The notes beneath the pieces are model-generated. The model searched no databases. It was not told the DNA's origin and saw nothing but the letters and a program-made list of their open reading frames with translations. Source: Burkholderiaceae bacterium (GTDB lineage: Bacteria > Pseudomonadota > Gammaproteobacteria > Burkholderiales > Burkholderiaceae_C). Taken from it: a DNA stretch of 64,000 nucleotides. Below are positions 52,908 to 62,067 of the stretch, one piece after another. The translations under genes and the position numbers were made by a program. The stretch is from NCBI GenBank assembly GCA_913776825.1, contig CAJYPV010000031.1, forward strand, positions 241,534-305,533, written 5' to 3'. Positions within the stretch are counted from its first letter, which is position 1, and each line of letters begins with the position of its first letter.

Positions 52908-54284
52908 ATGAAACTCGTTCCGCTTGTCATGACCATGACCACCACCGCCGCCCTGCTCAGCGCCGGCGCCCCGGCCCAGGCGGCCGACGGCACGGCTCCC
53001 GCCACCCCGTCCGCCAGCAGCCGCACGGCCGCCGTTCCCGATGAGCTGCGCCTTTTCGTCGGCCAGCCGCTGCCCGGCTACCGCGTCACGGTGGCCGACT
53101 TCGAGCTGAGCCAGACCCTGACCGGCGACACCGCCACCGTGCCGAAACCGGCGCAGCCCAAGGTCGAGCCGAGCCAGGTCACCTTGCGCCGCAGCAGCAA
53201 GGACGGCGCCAAGGATGCGCTGACGCTGCAATGGAAAGAGGCCTGGACCGCGATGGTGCGGCTCGAAGGCGGCGCGCCGGTGGACCTGCGGCCCTACCTG
53301 GCGCACGGCACGCTGGAATTCGACATCCTGGTCAAGGACCTGAGCCAGGGCGGTCTGAATGTGAAGCTGGTCTGCGGCGATGACTGCGAGCGCAAGGTCA
53401 ACTACCTCATGCCCGGCCGCGCCTTGGAGGGCAAGGGCTGGCAGCGCCTGTCCTTCGCGCTGTCCTGCTTCCATCGCGATGGCGACGACTTCAGCCGGAT
53501 CACCCAACCGTTCGTGCTGGACAGCAACGGCCGCGGCGAGCTCTCGATCGCCAATGTGCGGGTGCGCCGGAAGGGTCAGGCGAATGCGATCTGCGCGGAC
53601 CACCGCACCGAGTCGGTCACGCCGTCGCCGCTGCTGCAGGCCTGGTCGCTGGAGTGGTGGATGCCGCGTCATGAGCAGAAACTGGCCGAGATCCGCGCGC
53701 TGCGCGAGGCCGGCCATCAGCCGGAGGTCGTGTTCATCGGCGACTCCATCACCCATGGTTGGGAAGACGCCGGAAAGGCCGTCTGGGCCGAGCATTTCGC
53801 CCAGTACCACGCGCTGGACCTGGGCTTCGGCGGCGACCACACCGAGAACGTGCTGTGGCGTCTGCAGCATGGCGAGATCGACGGCATCCAGCCCAAGGTG
53901 GCGGTGCTGATGATCGGCACCAACAACACGGGTGATCGTCAGGAAGATCCGCGCACCACGGCCGCGGGCATCCGTCGCCTGATCGACGAGATCCGCATGC
54001 GGCATCCGTCGACCAAGATCCTGCTGCTGGCGATCTTCCCGCGCGATCCGAAGCCCGGCAGCCGCCTGCGCGCCCTCAATCAGCAGGTCAACGACCTCAT
54101 TCGCGGCTTCGCCGATCAGGAGGTCGTGCACTTCCTCGACATCAATGCCGCGCTGATGAATCCCGATGGCAGCTTGTCGCCGGAGGTCATGCCCGATTGG
54201 CTGCACCTGAGCGAGCGCGGCTATCGCCAATGGGCCGAGGCCATGCATCCGACGCTCAAGCGACTGCTGGCTGAATCCCGCTGA
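52908..54284 (+). CDS. SGNH/GDSL esterase with N-terminal ExoP-like galactose-binding domain
   Basis: 458 residues. Signal peptide ends near 'APAQAAD' (about residue 26). The first domain (about 55-235; 'LTLQWKEAWTAMVRLEGG', 'VKLVCGDDCERKVNYLMPGR') resembles the ExoP galactose-binding-like module usually found at the C-terminus of GH3 glucosidases. The second domain (about 255-458) is a clean SGNH hydrolase: Ser in 'FIGDSITHGWE', Gly in 'GFGGDHTENVLW', Asn in 'IGTNNTG', and Asp/His in 'DWLHLSERGY'. In xyloglucan loci such enzymes remove acetyl groups. It lies between GH95 and GH1, 50 bp after the former. Confidence 0.88.
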   Translation: MKLVPLVMTMTTTAALLSAGAPAQAADGTAPATPSASSRTAAVPDELRLFVGQPLPGYRVTVADFELSQTLTGDTATVPKPAQPKVEPSQVTLRRSSKDGAKDALTLQWKEAWTAMVRLEGGAPVDLRPYLAHGTLEFDILVKDLSQGGLNVKLVCGDDCERKVNYLMPGRALEGKGWQRLSFALSCFHRDGDDFSRITQPFVLDSNGRGELSIANVRVRRKGQANAICADHRTESVTPSPLLQAWSLEWWMPRHEQKLAEIRALREAGHQPEVVFIGDSITHGWEDAGKAVWAEHFAQYHALDLGFGGDHTENVLWRLQHGEIDGIQPKVAVLMIGTNNTGDRQEDPRTTAAGIRRLIDEIRMRHPSTKILLLAIFPRDPKPGSRLRALNQQVNDLIRGFADQEVVHFLDINAALMNPDGSLSPEVMPDWLHLSERGYRQWAEAMHPTLKRLLAESR

Positions 54285-54362
54285 CCTGATCTGACCCGGC
54301 GCCCGTTCGGCTGTCCTGAGCGGATCGGCGCCCGCCTTCCTGTTGTCCCCTTCTGACGTGAG

Positions 54363-55754
54363 TTGCCCTTGACCTCCACCACGCCCCCTGTCCATCCGAC
54401 GTCCTTCGGTTATGCCTCGCCGTTTCCCGATCACTTCGTGTTCGGCGTGTCCGCCTCCGCGCCTCAGATCGAGGGCGCGGCCTTCGAAGGCGGCAAGGGC
54501 GAATCCAACTGGGACCGCTTTGCCCGCCAGCCGGGCGCGGTGCATGGCGGCGACACGCTCGATGTCGCGGTGGACCATTACCACCGCTTCGACGAGGACT
54601 TCGCGCTCATGGCCTCGCTGGGCATCCGCGATTACCGTTTGTCGATTGCCTGGCCGCGCATCATTCCGGACGGCACCGGGCCGGTGAACCAGGCCGGCAT
54701 CGACTTCTATCACCGGCTCTTCGCCAGCATGAAGCGCCACGGCATCACCCCCTGGGTCACGCTCTTTCACTGGGACCTGCCGATGCCGCTGGAGGCCCGC
54801 GGCGGCTGGACCTCACGCGAGACCGTCGACGCCTTCGCCCGTTATGCCGAGGTGGTGGTGCAAGCCTTCGCGGGCGAGGTCAAGCACTGGATCACGCTCA
54901 ACGAGATCCGCTGCTTCACCATGCTGGCCTACGGCTTCGGCACCAAGGCGCCGGGTCGTCGGGAATCGGCCGCCGTGGTGAACCAGACCTACCACCATGC
55001 GATCGTCAGCCATGGCCATGCGGTGCGGGCGGTGCGCCAGTTCGGCGGCCCGGGTGCCCAGGTCGGCTTGACGGACAACAGCGATGTCTGCGTGCCCGTC
55101 ACCGAGACCCCCGCCGACATCGCGGCGGCCACGGCCTGGTTCCGCGATCGCAATGCCCACATCCTGGGCGCGATCCATGCGGGGCACTATCCGGAGAGCT
55201 ATCTGCAACGCGTCGGCGCCGATGCGCCGCAGGTGCTGCCGGGCGACTTCGACCTGATCAGCCAGCCCACCGACTTCCTCGGGCTGAACATCTACACCGC
55301 CCACTATGTGCGCGCCGCCGACAACCCGCAGGGCTATGAGCAACTGACCCTGCCGGCCAACTATCCGCGCGCCGATCCGCCGTGGCTGCATCTGGTGCCG
55401 CAGTCCATCTACTGGGCGCCGCGGCTGGCGACCGAGCTCTATGGCCACCGCGCCATCTACATCACCGAGAACGGCTGCGGCTATGACGACGAGCCGGTGC
55501 GCGACGGCGAGGTGCACGACCTGCACCGTCGCGACTTCCTGCGCAGCCATCTGCGCGAAGTCCATCGCGCAATCGGCGACGGTGTGCCGATCGATGGCTA
55601 TTTCCTCTGGTCCTTCATCGACAACTTCGAATGGGAAGACGGCTACCAGCGCCGGTTTGGCATCGTGCACTGCGATTACGAGACACTCGTGCGCACGCCC
55701 AAACTGTCCGCGCGGTATTACGCCGAGGTGGTTCGGGCGCGCCGCATCCTCTGA
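54363..55754 (+). CDS. GH1 beta-glucosidase
   Basis: 463-residue cytoplasmic beta-glucosidase with no signal peptide; it cleaves the glucan backbone of imported oligosaccharides. It opens 'FPDHFVFGVSASAPQIEGAA' as in GH1. The acid/base Glu is in 'WITLNEIRCF' (about residue 171), where the usual Pro after the Glu is Ile. The nucleophile Glu is in 'IYITENGCGYDD' (about residue 359), followed by 'DGYFLWSFIDNFEWEDGY', the GH1 signature. TTG at 54363 is taken as the start; the ribosome binding site is weak. Downstream are its likely regulator (LacI) and a sugar symporter. Confidence 0.92.
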   Translation: MPLTSTTPPVHPTSFGYASPFPDHFVFGVSASAPQIEGAAFEGGKGESNWDRFARQPGAVHGGDTLDVAVDHYHRFDEDFALMASLGIRDYRLSIAWPRIIPDGTGPVNQAGIDFYHRLFASMKRHGITPWVTLFHWDLPMPLEARGGWTSRETVDAFARYAEVVVQAFAGEVKHWITLNEIRCFTMLAYGFGTKAPGRRESAAVVNQTYHHAIVSHGHAVRAVRQFGGPGAQVGLTDNSDVCVPVTETPADIAAATAWFRDRNAHILGAIHAGHYPESYLQRVGADAPQVLPGDFDLISQPTDFLGLNIYTAHYVRAADNPQGYEQLTLPANYPRADPPWLHLVPQSIYWAPRLATELYGHRAIYITENGCGYDDEPVRDGEVHDLHRRDFLRSHLREVHRAIGDGVPIDGYFLWSFIDNFEWEDGYQRRFGIVHCDYETLVRTPKLSARYYAEVVRARRIL

Positions 55755-55806
55755 TGCGCCCTTCCACCCAGCCGCTTCGGCGGCTGACCCTGCCGAGAAC
55801 CTCACC

Positions 55807-56904
55807 ATGAGCACCCCACCCTCCAGCACCAAGGCCCGCACCACCCGCCATGCCGCGACCCTCGCGGATGTGGGGCGGGAGGCCGGCGTGTCCGCGATGG
55901 CGGCGTCGGCCGTGCTCAATGGCGCCAAGACCTCGGCGCGGATTTCGGACGAGACCCGCGATCGCATCCTGGAGGCGGCCCGGCGTCTCAACTATCGGCC
56001 GAATGCCACCGCCCGCGCGCTGACCCATCGCCGCATGAACACGCTGGGTTTGGCCACCACGCTGTCCCGCGATGAGCTGAACCAGTATTTCCTGGAAGTG
56101 TTCAACGGCGTGATCGAGGCTGCGGCCGAGCTGGGCCAGAACACCACCGTCTTCGCCCTGCCGGACTGGACCCAGGGCGCCGCGCGCATTCCGCAACTGT
56201 GTGATGGCCGCATCGACGGCCTGATCCTGCTCGCGCCGCTGCTGGGCCCGGAAGATGCGCGCTATCTGCCCGACCACACGCCGATCGTCAGCATCCATGC
56301 GAATGTGGATTTCCCGGGCGTCATCAATCTGGAATCGGACGAAGAAGCCGGCGCGCAGGCCATGGTCAGCCATCTGCTGGCGATGGGGCATCGCCGCATC
56401 CTGCATCTGGCCGGGCCGACGCATTCGCTGGGCGCGCGTCGACGGGTGGACGGCTACCTGCGGGCGCATGCGCTGGCCGGGGTCGAGCCGCTGCCGGACC
56501 ATGTCGTCACCGGCGACTTCACCACCGAATCCGCCCGCCGCCTGCTGACCCAATGGCTGGACACCCATCGCGGCGAAGACCTGCCGCAGGCGATCTTCGC
56601 CGGCAATGACGCCATCGCGATGGGCTGTCTGGATGTGCTGACCGCACGCGGCCTGTCGGTGCCGCAGCAGATCTCGCTGATCGGCTTCGACGACACCGTG
56701 CTGGCCCGCGCCGCACGGCTGGCCACCGTGCGCCAGCCACTGCGCGAGCTGGGCCAGCGGGCCGCCCGACTGCTCGTCGACAGCGTCGATGCCAAGCTGG
56801 GCGAAGCCGCGCCGCCCACCGTCACCAACCTGGTGTTGCCGACCGAATTCGTGGTCGGCGCCACCCTCGGCGCGCCGCGGTCACAGCCGCTGCGCATCGA
56901 CTGA
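55807..56904 (+). CDS. LacI-family transcriptional regulator
   Basis: 365 residues. N-terminal helix-turn-helix 'TLADVGREAGVSAMAASAVL' (about residues 18-40) with the hinge 'RRLNYRPNATARAL', then the periplasmic-binding-protein-like effector domain with 'GRIDGLILLAPL', 'MGHRRILHLAGP' and 'IFAGNDAIAMGCLDVLTARG'. It resembles regulators of glycoside-utilisation genes. It lies between GH1 and the transporter in the same orientation and probably senses an imported sugar. No operator with a clear LacI palindrome was found nearby. The start is set by the first ATG before the helix-turn-helix. Confidence 0.94.
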   Translation: MSTPPSSTKARTTRHAATLADVGREAGVSAMAASAVLNGAKTSARISDETRDRILEAARRLNYRPNATARALTHRRMNTLGLATTLSRDELNQYFLEVFNGVIEAAAELGQNTTVFALPDWTQGAARIPQLCDGRIDGLILLAPLLGPEDARYLPDHTPIVSIHANVDFPGVINLESDEEAGAQAMVSHLLAMGHRRILHLAGPTHSLGARRRVDGYLRAHALAGVEPLPDHVVTGDFTTESARRLLTQWLDTHRGEDLPQAIFAGNDAIAMGCLDVLTARGLSVPQQISLIGFDDTVLARAARLATVRQPLRELGQRAARLLVDSVDAKLGEAAPPTVTNLVLPTEFVVGATLGAPRSQPLRID

Positions 56905-56929
56905 CCCCACGGGCTTCGCCCGCCACCCC

Positions 56930-58420
56930 ATGAGCGCCACACCTCTGACCCCTCATTCCTCCGCCGCCGATGCCGTGCCTGCCGATGCCTCGGCGCCCGC
57001 TTCCCATGCGAGCGGCACCCGCGCCAGCGATCGCGTGCCGTTGCGGCAGAAGGTGGGCTACGGCCTGGGCTCGGTGCTCGACATGTGGGGCCACTGGCTG
57101 TATCCGACGCTGGCCTTCCACGTGTTCAATGTGTTTCTGGGCGTGGCGCCGGGGCTGATCTCCACGGCGCAGATGATCAAGATCTTCGTGGACGCCGCAT
57201 CCGATGCGGTCTTCGGCTGGATCTCCGACAACACCCGCACGCGCTACGGTCGGCGGCGGCCGTTCATCCTGGTCGGCGGGGTGCTGGCGGGCATCGGGCT
57301 GCCGCTGATGTTCGCGGTCGGCCGGGGCTGGACCGACACGCAGTACTTCATCTTCATGGTGGCCTCGACCATCCTGTATGTGCCGGTGATGAGCTGCTTC
57401 AACATGCCCTGGCTCAGCCTGGGCGCGGAGATGACGCCCGACTATCACGAGCGCACCCGGGTGATGCAGGCGCGCAATGCGATCCAGAAGGCGCCCGAGC
57501 TGGCGATGTTCTTCGCGGCCCAGTTCACCACGCTGGCGTTCTTCCGCGGCGAGGACGGCAAACCCGACATCCTGCTGGGCGCGCAGACCTACTGCGCGAT
57601 CCTGGGCGCGATCATGGTGGCTGTCTCGATCACCATGTTCCTGACGCTGCGAGAGCGCTATTACGTGTCGCTGGTGGCCCGCACCCAAAGCCACATTCCG
57701 TTCGCCGACACCCTGTGGCGCACCCTGCGCTGCAAGCCCTTCCGCTATGTGCTGCTGATGATGCTGGCCTACGGCATGGGCACGGCGATGGTGGCGGCGC
57801 TGGGCTACTACGCCACCGTCTATTACGTCTGCCGCGGCGACATCGCACTGGCGACCCAATGGAACACCGCCATGGGCCTGTCCGGCATGGCGTTCGGCTT
57901 CCTGGGCATTCCGTTCTTCGGCGCCATCGCCACCCGCTTTGGCAAACGCACGGCGCTGGCACTCGTGCTGATCCTGGCGATCTGCGCCTTCATCGGCGAT
58001 TGGTGGCTGTACAACCCGAATTACCCGGCGCTGCAATTGCTGGCCTGCGGCTTCGTCGCCTTCACCGGCGCCGGCTTCTGGACGCTCTACGGCTCGACCG
58101 TCGCCGACGTGGTCGATTACGACGAGCTGCAGACCGGTCAGCGCCGCGAGGGCTCGTTCTCCGCCTGCCAGTCCTGGATCTCCAAGGTCGGCATTGCGCT
58201 GGGCGTCGGCGCCTCGGGCTGGATCCTGCAGTTCACCGGCTTCGATTCGAAAATGCCGGTGCAGTCGGAGCAGGCCATCTTCATGATCCGCATCCTGCTG
58301 TCCGGCATTCCGGTCATCGGCCTGGTGCTGGCGCTGATCGCGCTGACGCGCTTCGATCTGACGGAGAAGCGGATGCTGGAGATTCGCCAATCGCTGGAGG
58401 CGAATCGCGGCATGGTGTGA
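56930..58420 (+). CDS. GPH-family sugar:cation symporter
   Basis: 496 residues, about 12 membrane segments after a 40-residue hydrophilic start. The GPH hallmark loop is visible: 'ASDAVFGWISDNTRTRYGRR' followed by 'RPFILVGGVL'. 'VVDYDELQTGQRREGSFSA' is also diagnostic (D-x-D-E and G-x-R-x-E-G). The family imports melibiose, xylosides, glucuronides and similar sugars with Na+ or H+. It follows the LacI gene after 25 bp. With the GH1 enzyme it makes up the inner-membrane uptake and cytoplasmic step of the glycan locus, plausibly for gluco- or xylo-oligosaccharides. Confidence 0.93.
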   Translation: MSATPLTPHSSAADAVPADASAPASHASGTRASDRVPLRQKVGYGLGSVLDMWGHWLYPTLAFHVFNVFLGVAPGLISTAQMIKIFVDAASDAVFGWISDNTRTRYGRRRPFILVGGVLAGIGLPLMFAVGRGWTDTQYFIFMVASTILYVPVMSCFNMPWLSLGAEMTPDYHERTRVMQARNAIQKAPELAMFFAAQFTTLAFFRGEDGKPDILLGAQTYCAILGAIMVAVSITMFLTLRERYYVSLVARTQSHIPFADTLWRTLRCKPFRYVLLMMLAYGMGTAMVAALGYYATVYYVCRGDIALATQWNTAMGLSGMAFGFLGIPFFGAIATRFGKRTALALVLILAICAFIGDWWLYNPNYPALQLLACGFVAFTGAGFWTLYGSTVADVVDYDELQTGQRREGSFSACQSWISKVGIALGVGASGWILQFTGFDSKMPVQSEQAIFMIRILLSGIPVIGLVLALIALTRFDLTEKRMLEIRQSLEANRGMV

Positions 58421-58492
58421 CGGGCAGGCGCGCGGTCCCGGCGCCTGAGTGGCTAGTCAGCGGTTTCGCTGCCTCGCGTCTGGCGAGACGGC

Positions 58493-59470
58493 TCAGGCGC
58501 GACGCTCGCTCAGTTCCGCCTCTGAAGAGACCGGGCTTGGTGTCGGATCAACGGATGGCTCAGCCGTGGGCTCAGCGGTCGGCTCCGACGCCTTGCGCCG
58601 TTTCTCCAGCCGCTCCCGCAAGACGCCGTTGACCTCAGCGCCGTAGATGAGCGTGGTCGCGCTCATGTAGAGGAAGACCAGGGTCGCGACCACGCCGGCG
58701 AAGCTGCCGTACAGCAGCGCCAGCTTGCCCGCGCTGCGCAAGGTGTAAGACAGCACCGCCGCCGCCGCGACCCACAGCAGCCCGCCGACGATCGCGCCCG
58801 GCAGCACCGTGCGCAAGCGCTGCGGCGTGTCGGGCAACCAGCCATAGAGCAGCGCATACAGCAGCACCAGCACCGGAACGGCCACGCCGTAGCGCACGCT
58901 GTGACGCAGCCACAAGGTCTCCCGGCCGACGCCGACGCTGCGTTCCAGCGCTTCCCAGACATACGGCATCACGATCACCGAGCTGAAGATCAGCAGGATG
59001 CCGCCGCCCACGACCACGGTGAACGGCGTCACCTTGAGGCGCGCCTTCCAGAACGGCAGGCCGCGCTGAATGCCGTAGGAGCGGTTCAAGGCGGTGCGCA
59101 CGGCCTGCATGCCGGAGGACGCTGTCCACAAGGTGACGAACAGACCGATCGCCAGCAGCGCCTGACTGCGTTGCGCCAGCACCTGGTTCACCACCGGCTG
59201 CAAGGCGCTGCGCACCAGCGGCGGCGCGTATTCCACCACCCGCGTCGCCAATGCCGCGGCATCGCCCGGCGAGCCGATGAAGGCCGCGCCGGCCGACAGC
59301 AGCAGCAACAGCGGGAACATCGACAGCACCGACGAGAACGCCATGCTGCCCGCCTGATTGGCGCTCTGATGCATCACATAGTTGCGGATCGCCTGCAGCA
59401 GCACGCCGATCACCGGTGCCTGCATCACTGCGTCATGCAGGCGCTCCAGGCGCCGCTTCAAACCCGCCAT
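58493..59470 (-). CDS. YihY/BrkB-family membrane protein
   Basis: 325 residues with about six membrane segments: 'AGSMAFSSVLSMFPLLLLLS', 'QALLAIGLFVTLWTASSG', 'VVVGGGILLIFSSVIVMPYV' and later ones. The sequence around 'RTALNRSYGIQ' is typical of the YihY/virulence-factor-BrkB family, whose members are membrane transport or integrity proteins of unsettled role (not ribonuclease BN, despite old naming). The C-terminal 35 residues are acidic and Pro/Ser-rich. An AGGAG ribosome binding site supports the ATG. It is convergent with the GPH transporter and not linked to the glycan genes. Confidence 0.92.
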   Translation of the reverse strand: MAGLKRRLERLHDAVMQAPVIGVLLQAIRNYVMHQSANQAGSMAFSSVLSMFPLLLLLSAGAAFIGSPGDAAALATRVVEYAPPLVRSALQPVVNQVLAQRSQALLAIGLFVTLWTASSGMQAVRTALNRSYGIQRGLPFWKARLKVTPFTVVVGGGILLIFSSVIVMPYVWEALERSVGVGRETLWLRHSVRYGVAVPVLVLLYALLYGWLPDTPQRLRTVLPGAIVGGLLWVAAAAVLSYTLRSAGKLALLYGSFAGVVATLVFLYMSATTLIYGAEVNGVLRERLEKRRKASEPTAEPTAEPSVDPTPSPVSSEAELSERRA

Positions 59471-59873
59471 GACGGCTCCTGATGGGCCGAGCCCACGTCC
59501 ATGACCGTCACCGTGAGCGTCACCGTCACCGTGACTGTGACCGCGCAGGAACTGGCCGAGGGCCGCAGCAAATCGATGATGTCCAACACGTCAGGTCAGC
59601 CTCGTCAATGAATCGACAGGTCACCCTGGCCTGGGCGCGATCGCAGGAGCGACGGCGGCCGGCCACGGCGGCGAATGGGGCGATGCGCCGCACGCCAACC
59701 GTGGCGCGCGGAGCCTGCCGGGCGCTCTGAGCAAATGGCGCGCCTGTCCCGTCATCGCCGCGTCGGCCGGTCGAATGGACGAGTGCGCAGGGTGCTGCGT
59801 CCGCCCCGACGTCGACCTGCGGCGCGCAAGGACGTCCGGTTTGCGATAGGGTGCGAAAAAACTGGATGCCCTC
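59471..59873. other. 403-bp divergent region with a hexamer repeat, YihY / pirin
   Basis: Bases 59504-59543 are a run of ACCGTC/ACCGTG-like hexamers. An ATG at 59501 opens a 36-codon frame with a Thr-Val repeat (stop 59609-59611), which I do not call as a gene. The remainder is GC-rich non-coding sequence carrying the pirin promoter and the yihY promoter. Confidence 0.5.
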
Positions 59874-61022
59874 ATGACCGAACACCCTCTGACCTCCACG
59901 CCGTCGGGCGATCTCGATGCCGCTGCTGCCGCCTCGCCGGTGCTGTCCGTCCAGGCCTTGGGCATGCCCTGGGAAACCCTCGATCCGTTCCTGTTCTGCG
60001 TCCACCATGACGACGCCTACCCGGCCGGCAATGGCCGCTACGGGCCCGATCCTGCGCTGCTCGCCGGTCGACAGATCGGCTCGGACTTCTCTGGCCGACA
60101 AGGCTGGAGCATGTACCACGGGCAGCAGGTTCCGGGCTTTCCGGCGCATCCGCATCGCGGCTTCGAGACGGTCACTATCGTGCGGCAGGGCCGCATCGAC
60201 CACTCGGATTCGCTGGGCGCGGGCGCGCGTTTCGGTGGCGGCGATGTGCAGTGGCTGACCGCCGGCAAGGGCATCGTCCATGCGGAAATGTTCCCGCTGC
60301 TCAACACCGAGGGGCCGAATCCGCTGGAGCTGTTCCAGATCTGGCTCAACCTGCCCGCCGACAGCAAGATGGTGGAGCCGCACTTCACCATGTTCTGGTC
60401 GCAGGACATTCCCCGGCATCGCTTTGTCGATGACGCCGGCCGGGCGACCGATGTCACCGTCATCGCCGGCGCCCTGCCCTTGTCCGAGCCCGTCGCGCCG
60501 AAGGGCGCTGACCCGGCCGATGCGCCCGCACACGCCGTCGGTGTGGCTCAGCCGCTGGCGCCGCCGCCGGATTCGTGGGCCTCGCGGCTGCATTCGGACC
60601 TGGCCATGTGGACGATCAAGCTGGCGCCCGGTGCGCGCTGGACCTTGCCCGCGGCGCTCGGCGACGGTACTCGCCGCAAGCTGTATTTCTTCGCCGGTCA
60701 GCGACTGAGCGTCGCCGGTCGGTCGGTGCCGGTCAGTTCATCGATGGAAGTCCGCGCGGGTGTTGCGATCGAGCTGGTGAATGGCGATGAACCGGCTGAG
60801 CTGCTGATGCTGCAAGGACGCCCGATCGGCGAGCCGGTCGCGCAGTACGGTCCCTTCGTCATGAACACCGAGCAGGAGCTGCGCCAGGCCTTCGAGGACT
60901 ACCGCCGCACCGAATTCGGCGGCTGGCCCTGGCCGGATTCCGCGCCGGTGCACGGCGAGGAAGCCGGCCGCTTCGCGCGGCATGCGGATGGACGGACGGA
61001 GCGGCATCCTTCCCAGGACTGA
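59874..61022 (+). CDS. Pirin-family protein
   Basis: 382 residues, longer than the usual about 230-290. N-terminal cupin domain carries the iron-binding motif 'PAHPHRGFETVTIVRQGRID' (two His and later Glu/His), 'GDVQWLTAGKGIVHAEMFP', then a second cupin-like half with 'LFFAG'-type strands. The extra residues include a Pro/Ala-rich segment between the domains and a hydrophilic tail. Pirins bind iron and may act as quercetinase or transcription cofactor; the role here is unknown. No strong ribosome binding site. It converges with the NxxGxxxF-repeat protein gene. Confidence 0.9.
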   Translation: MTEHPLTSTPSGDLDAAAAASPVLSVQALGMPWETLDPFLFCVHHDDAYPAGNGRYGPDPALLAGRQIGSDFSGRQGWSMYHGQQVPGFPAHPHRGFETVTIVRQGRIDHSDSLGAGARFGGGDVQWLTAGKGIVHAEMFPLLNTEGPNPLELFQIWLNLPADSKMVEPHFTMFWSQDIPRHRFVDDAGRATDVTVIAGALPLSEPVAPKGADPADAPAHAVGVAQPLAPPPDSWASRLHSDLAMWTIKLAPGARWTLPAALGDGTRRKLYFFAGQRLSVAGRSVPVSSSMEVRAGVAIELVNGDEPAELLMLQGRPIGEPVAQYGPFVMNTEQELRQAFEDYRRTEFGGWPWPDSAPVHGEEAGRFARHADGRTERHPSQD

Positions 61023-61044
61023 CGACCGGCCCCGAGCGGCGGCC

Positions 61045-62067
61045 TCACGCGGTGGGGTCGCCTCTCAGAATGAATTGCCGCCCATCGTCGAGCGCCACGC
61101 GCACCGCCAGTTGCCCGCGCTCATTCACCGACACCGGATTCAAGGCGAAGTCGGTCACGGTGCCGCCGAACAGCGCATCGCCCAATCCCAGCAGACGCCG
61201 CGGGGAATCGATGCCGGCGTAAATGCCCAGTGCGCCGCCGACGGGCGTCCCGTAGAACGTCACCAGCCCGGCGTTGTTGATGAGCACGCCGCGCAGGCTC
61301 TCGAAGGCGGAGCCGCCATCGATCAGGCATTGGCGGTCCGTCTCGGTCTGCAGATAGATGCCCCAATCGCCCGACCGGTGCCTGGCGGCAAATGCCACCT
61401 GGCCAAGATCGTTCAGGATGGGAAAGCGCCCCAGCTCGGTGAACTCGTCCCCGGTCGTGGCGATGACGCGCTGAGCCCCGTCGCGCTGGCAGAAGATGGC
61501 CTGTTGCCCCTCCATCAGATTGGCGCGATAGGCCACCTCGCCGCGCTGATTGACCACCGGCAGACCCTCGAATCCGACGATCGGGCCACCGGATTCGGCG
61601 ACCGTCTCCCAGGTGTCCTTGCGCCAGATCTGGATGAGGGCCTGACCGGAGCCACCGACCGCGCGCACGGCCACTTCCTGGCGGTCGTTCATCGTCGGGC
61701 CAAGCGGTCCGATGGACTGGGCGGGCGCCAGCGGATGAATGGCTTGCAGACTTCGATCCGCATCGATCAGCACCAGCGCCTCCTCGCCACCCTTCAGGGT
61801 GGCGTAGATCGACAGTGACGAGCGGGCATCCAGGTCCGGATGGCTGGCGAAGCGTTCGACCGGACTGCCTGCATCGGTGCTCAGCGCCACGGCCGTGACG
61901 TCACGCCCATCGCTCACGAACACGCCGGTGCCGCCAGACTTCAGCGCCGCCTGGAACGCGACCCGGCCGTCATCGTTGATGGACGGGACATAGGGGGCGA
62001 AGTCGGAGCAATGCTCGGCGTTGGTGGCCAGGACGGTCCAGGGTGTGGCAGGAAACGACGCGGGCAT
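61045..62067 (-). CDS. NxxGxxxF-repeat (DUF7453-like) protein
   Basis: 340 residues with at least five degenerate repeats of the form N-x-x-G-x-V/L-A/T-F/Y-x-A: 'NDDGRVAFQA', 'NQRGEVAYRANL', 'NDLGQVAFAARH', 'NNAGLVTFYGTP', 'NERGQLAVRVAL'. Each is followed by a strand such as 'GVFVSDG' or 'GIYLQTE'. This matches the 'choice-of-anchor tandem repeat NxxGxxxF' family, which usually has a signal peptide and a surface anchor. Here neither is present, so the protein would stay in the cytoplasm. AAGGAG lies 11 bases before the ATG. Function unknown. Confidence 0.8.
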   Translation of the reverse strand: MPASFPATPWTVLATNAEHCSDFAPYVPSINDDGRVAFQAALKSGGTGVFVSDGRDVTAVALSTDAGSPVERFASHPDLDARSSLSIYATLKGGEEALVLIDADRSLQAIHPLAPAQSIGPLGPTMNDRQEVAVRAVGGSGQALIQIWRKDTWETVAESGGPIVGFEGLPVVNQRGEVAYRANLMEGQQAIFCQRDGAQRVIATTGDEFTELGRFPILNDLGQVAFAARHRSGDWGIYLQTETDRQCLIDGGSAFESLRGVLINNAGLVTFYGTPVGGALGIYAGIDSPRRLLGLGDALFGGTVTDFALNPVSVNERGQLAVRVALDDGRQFILRGDPTA

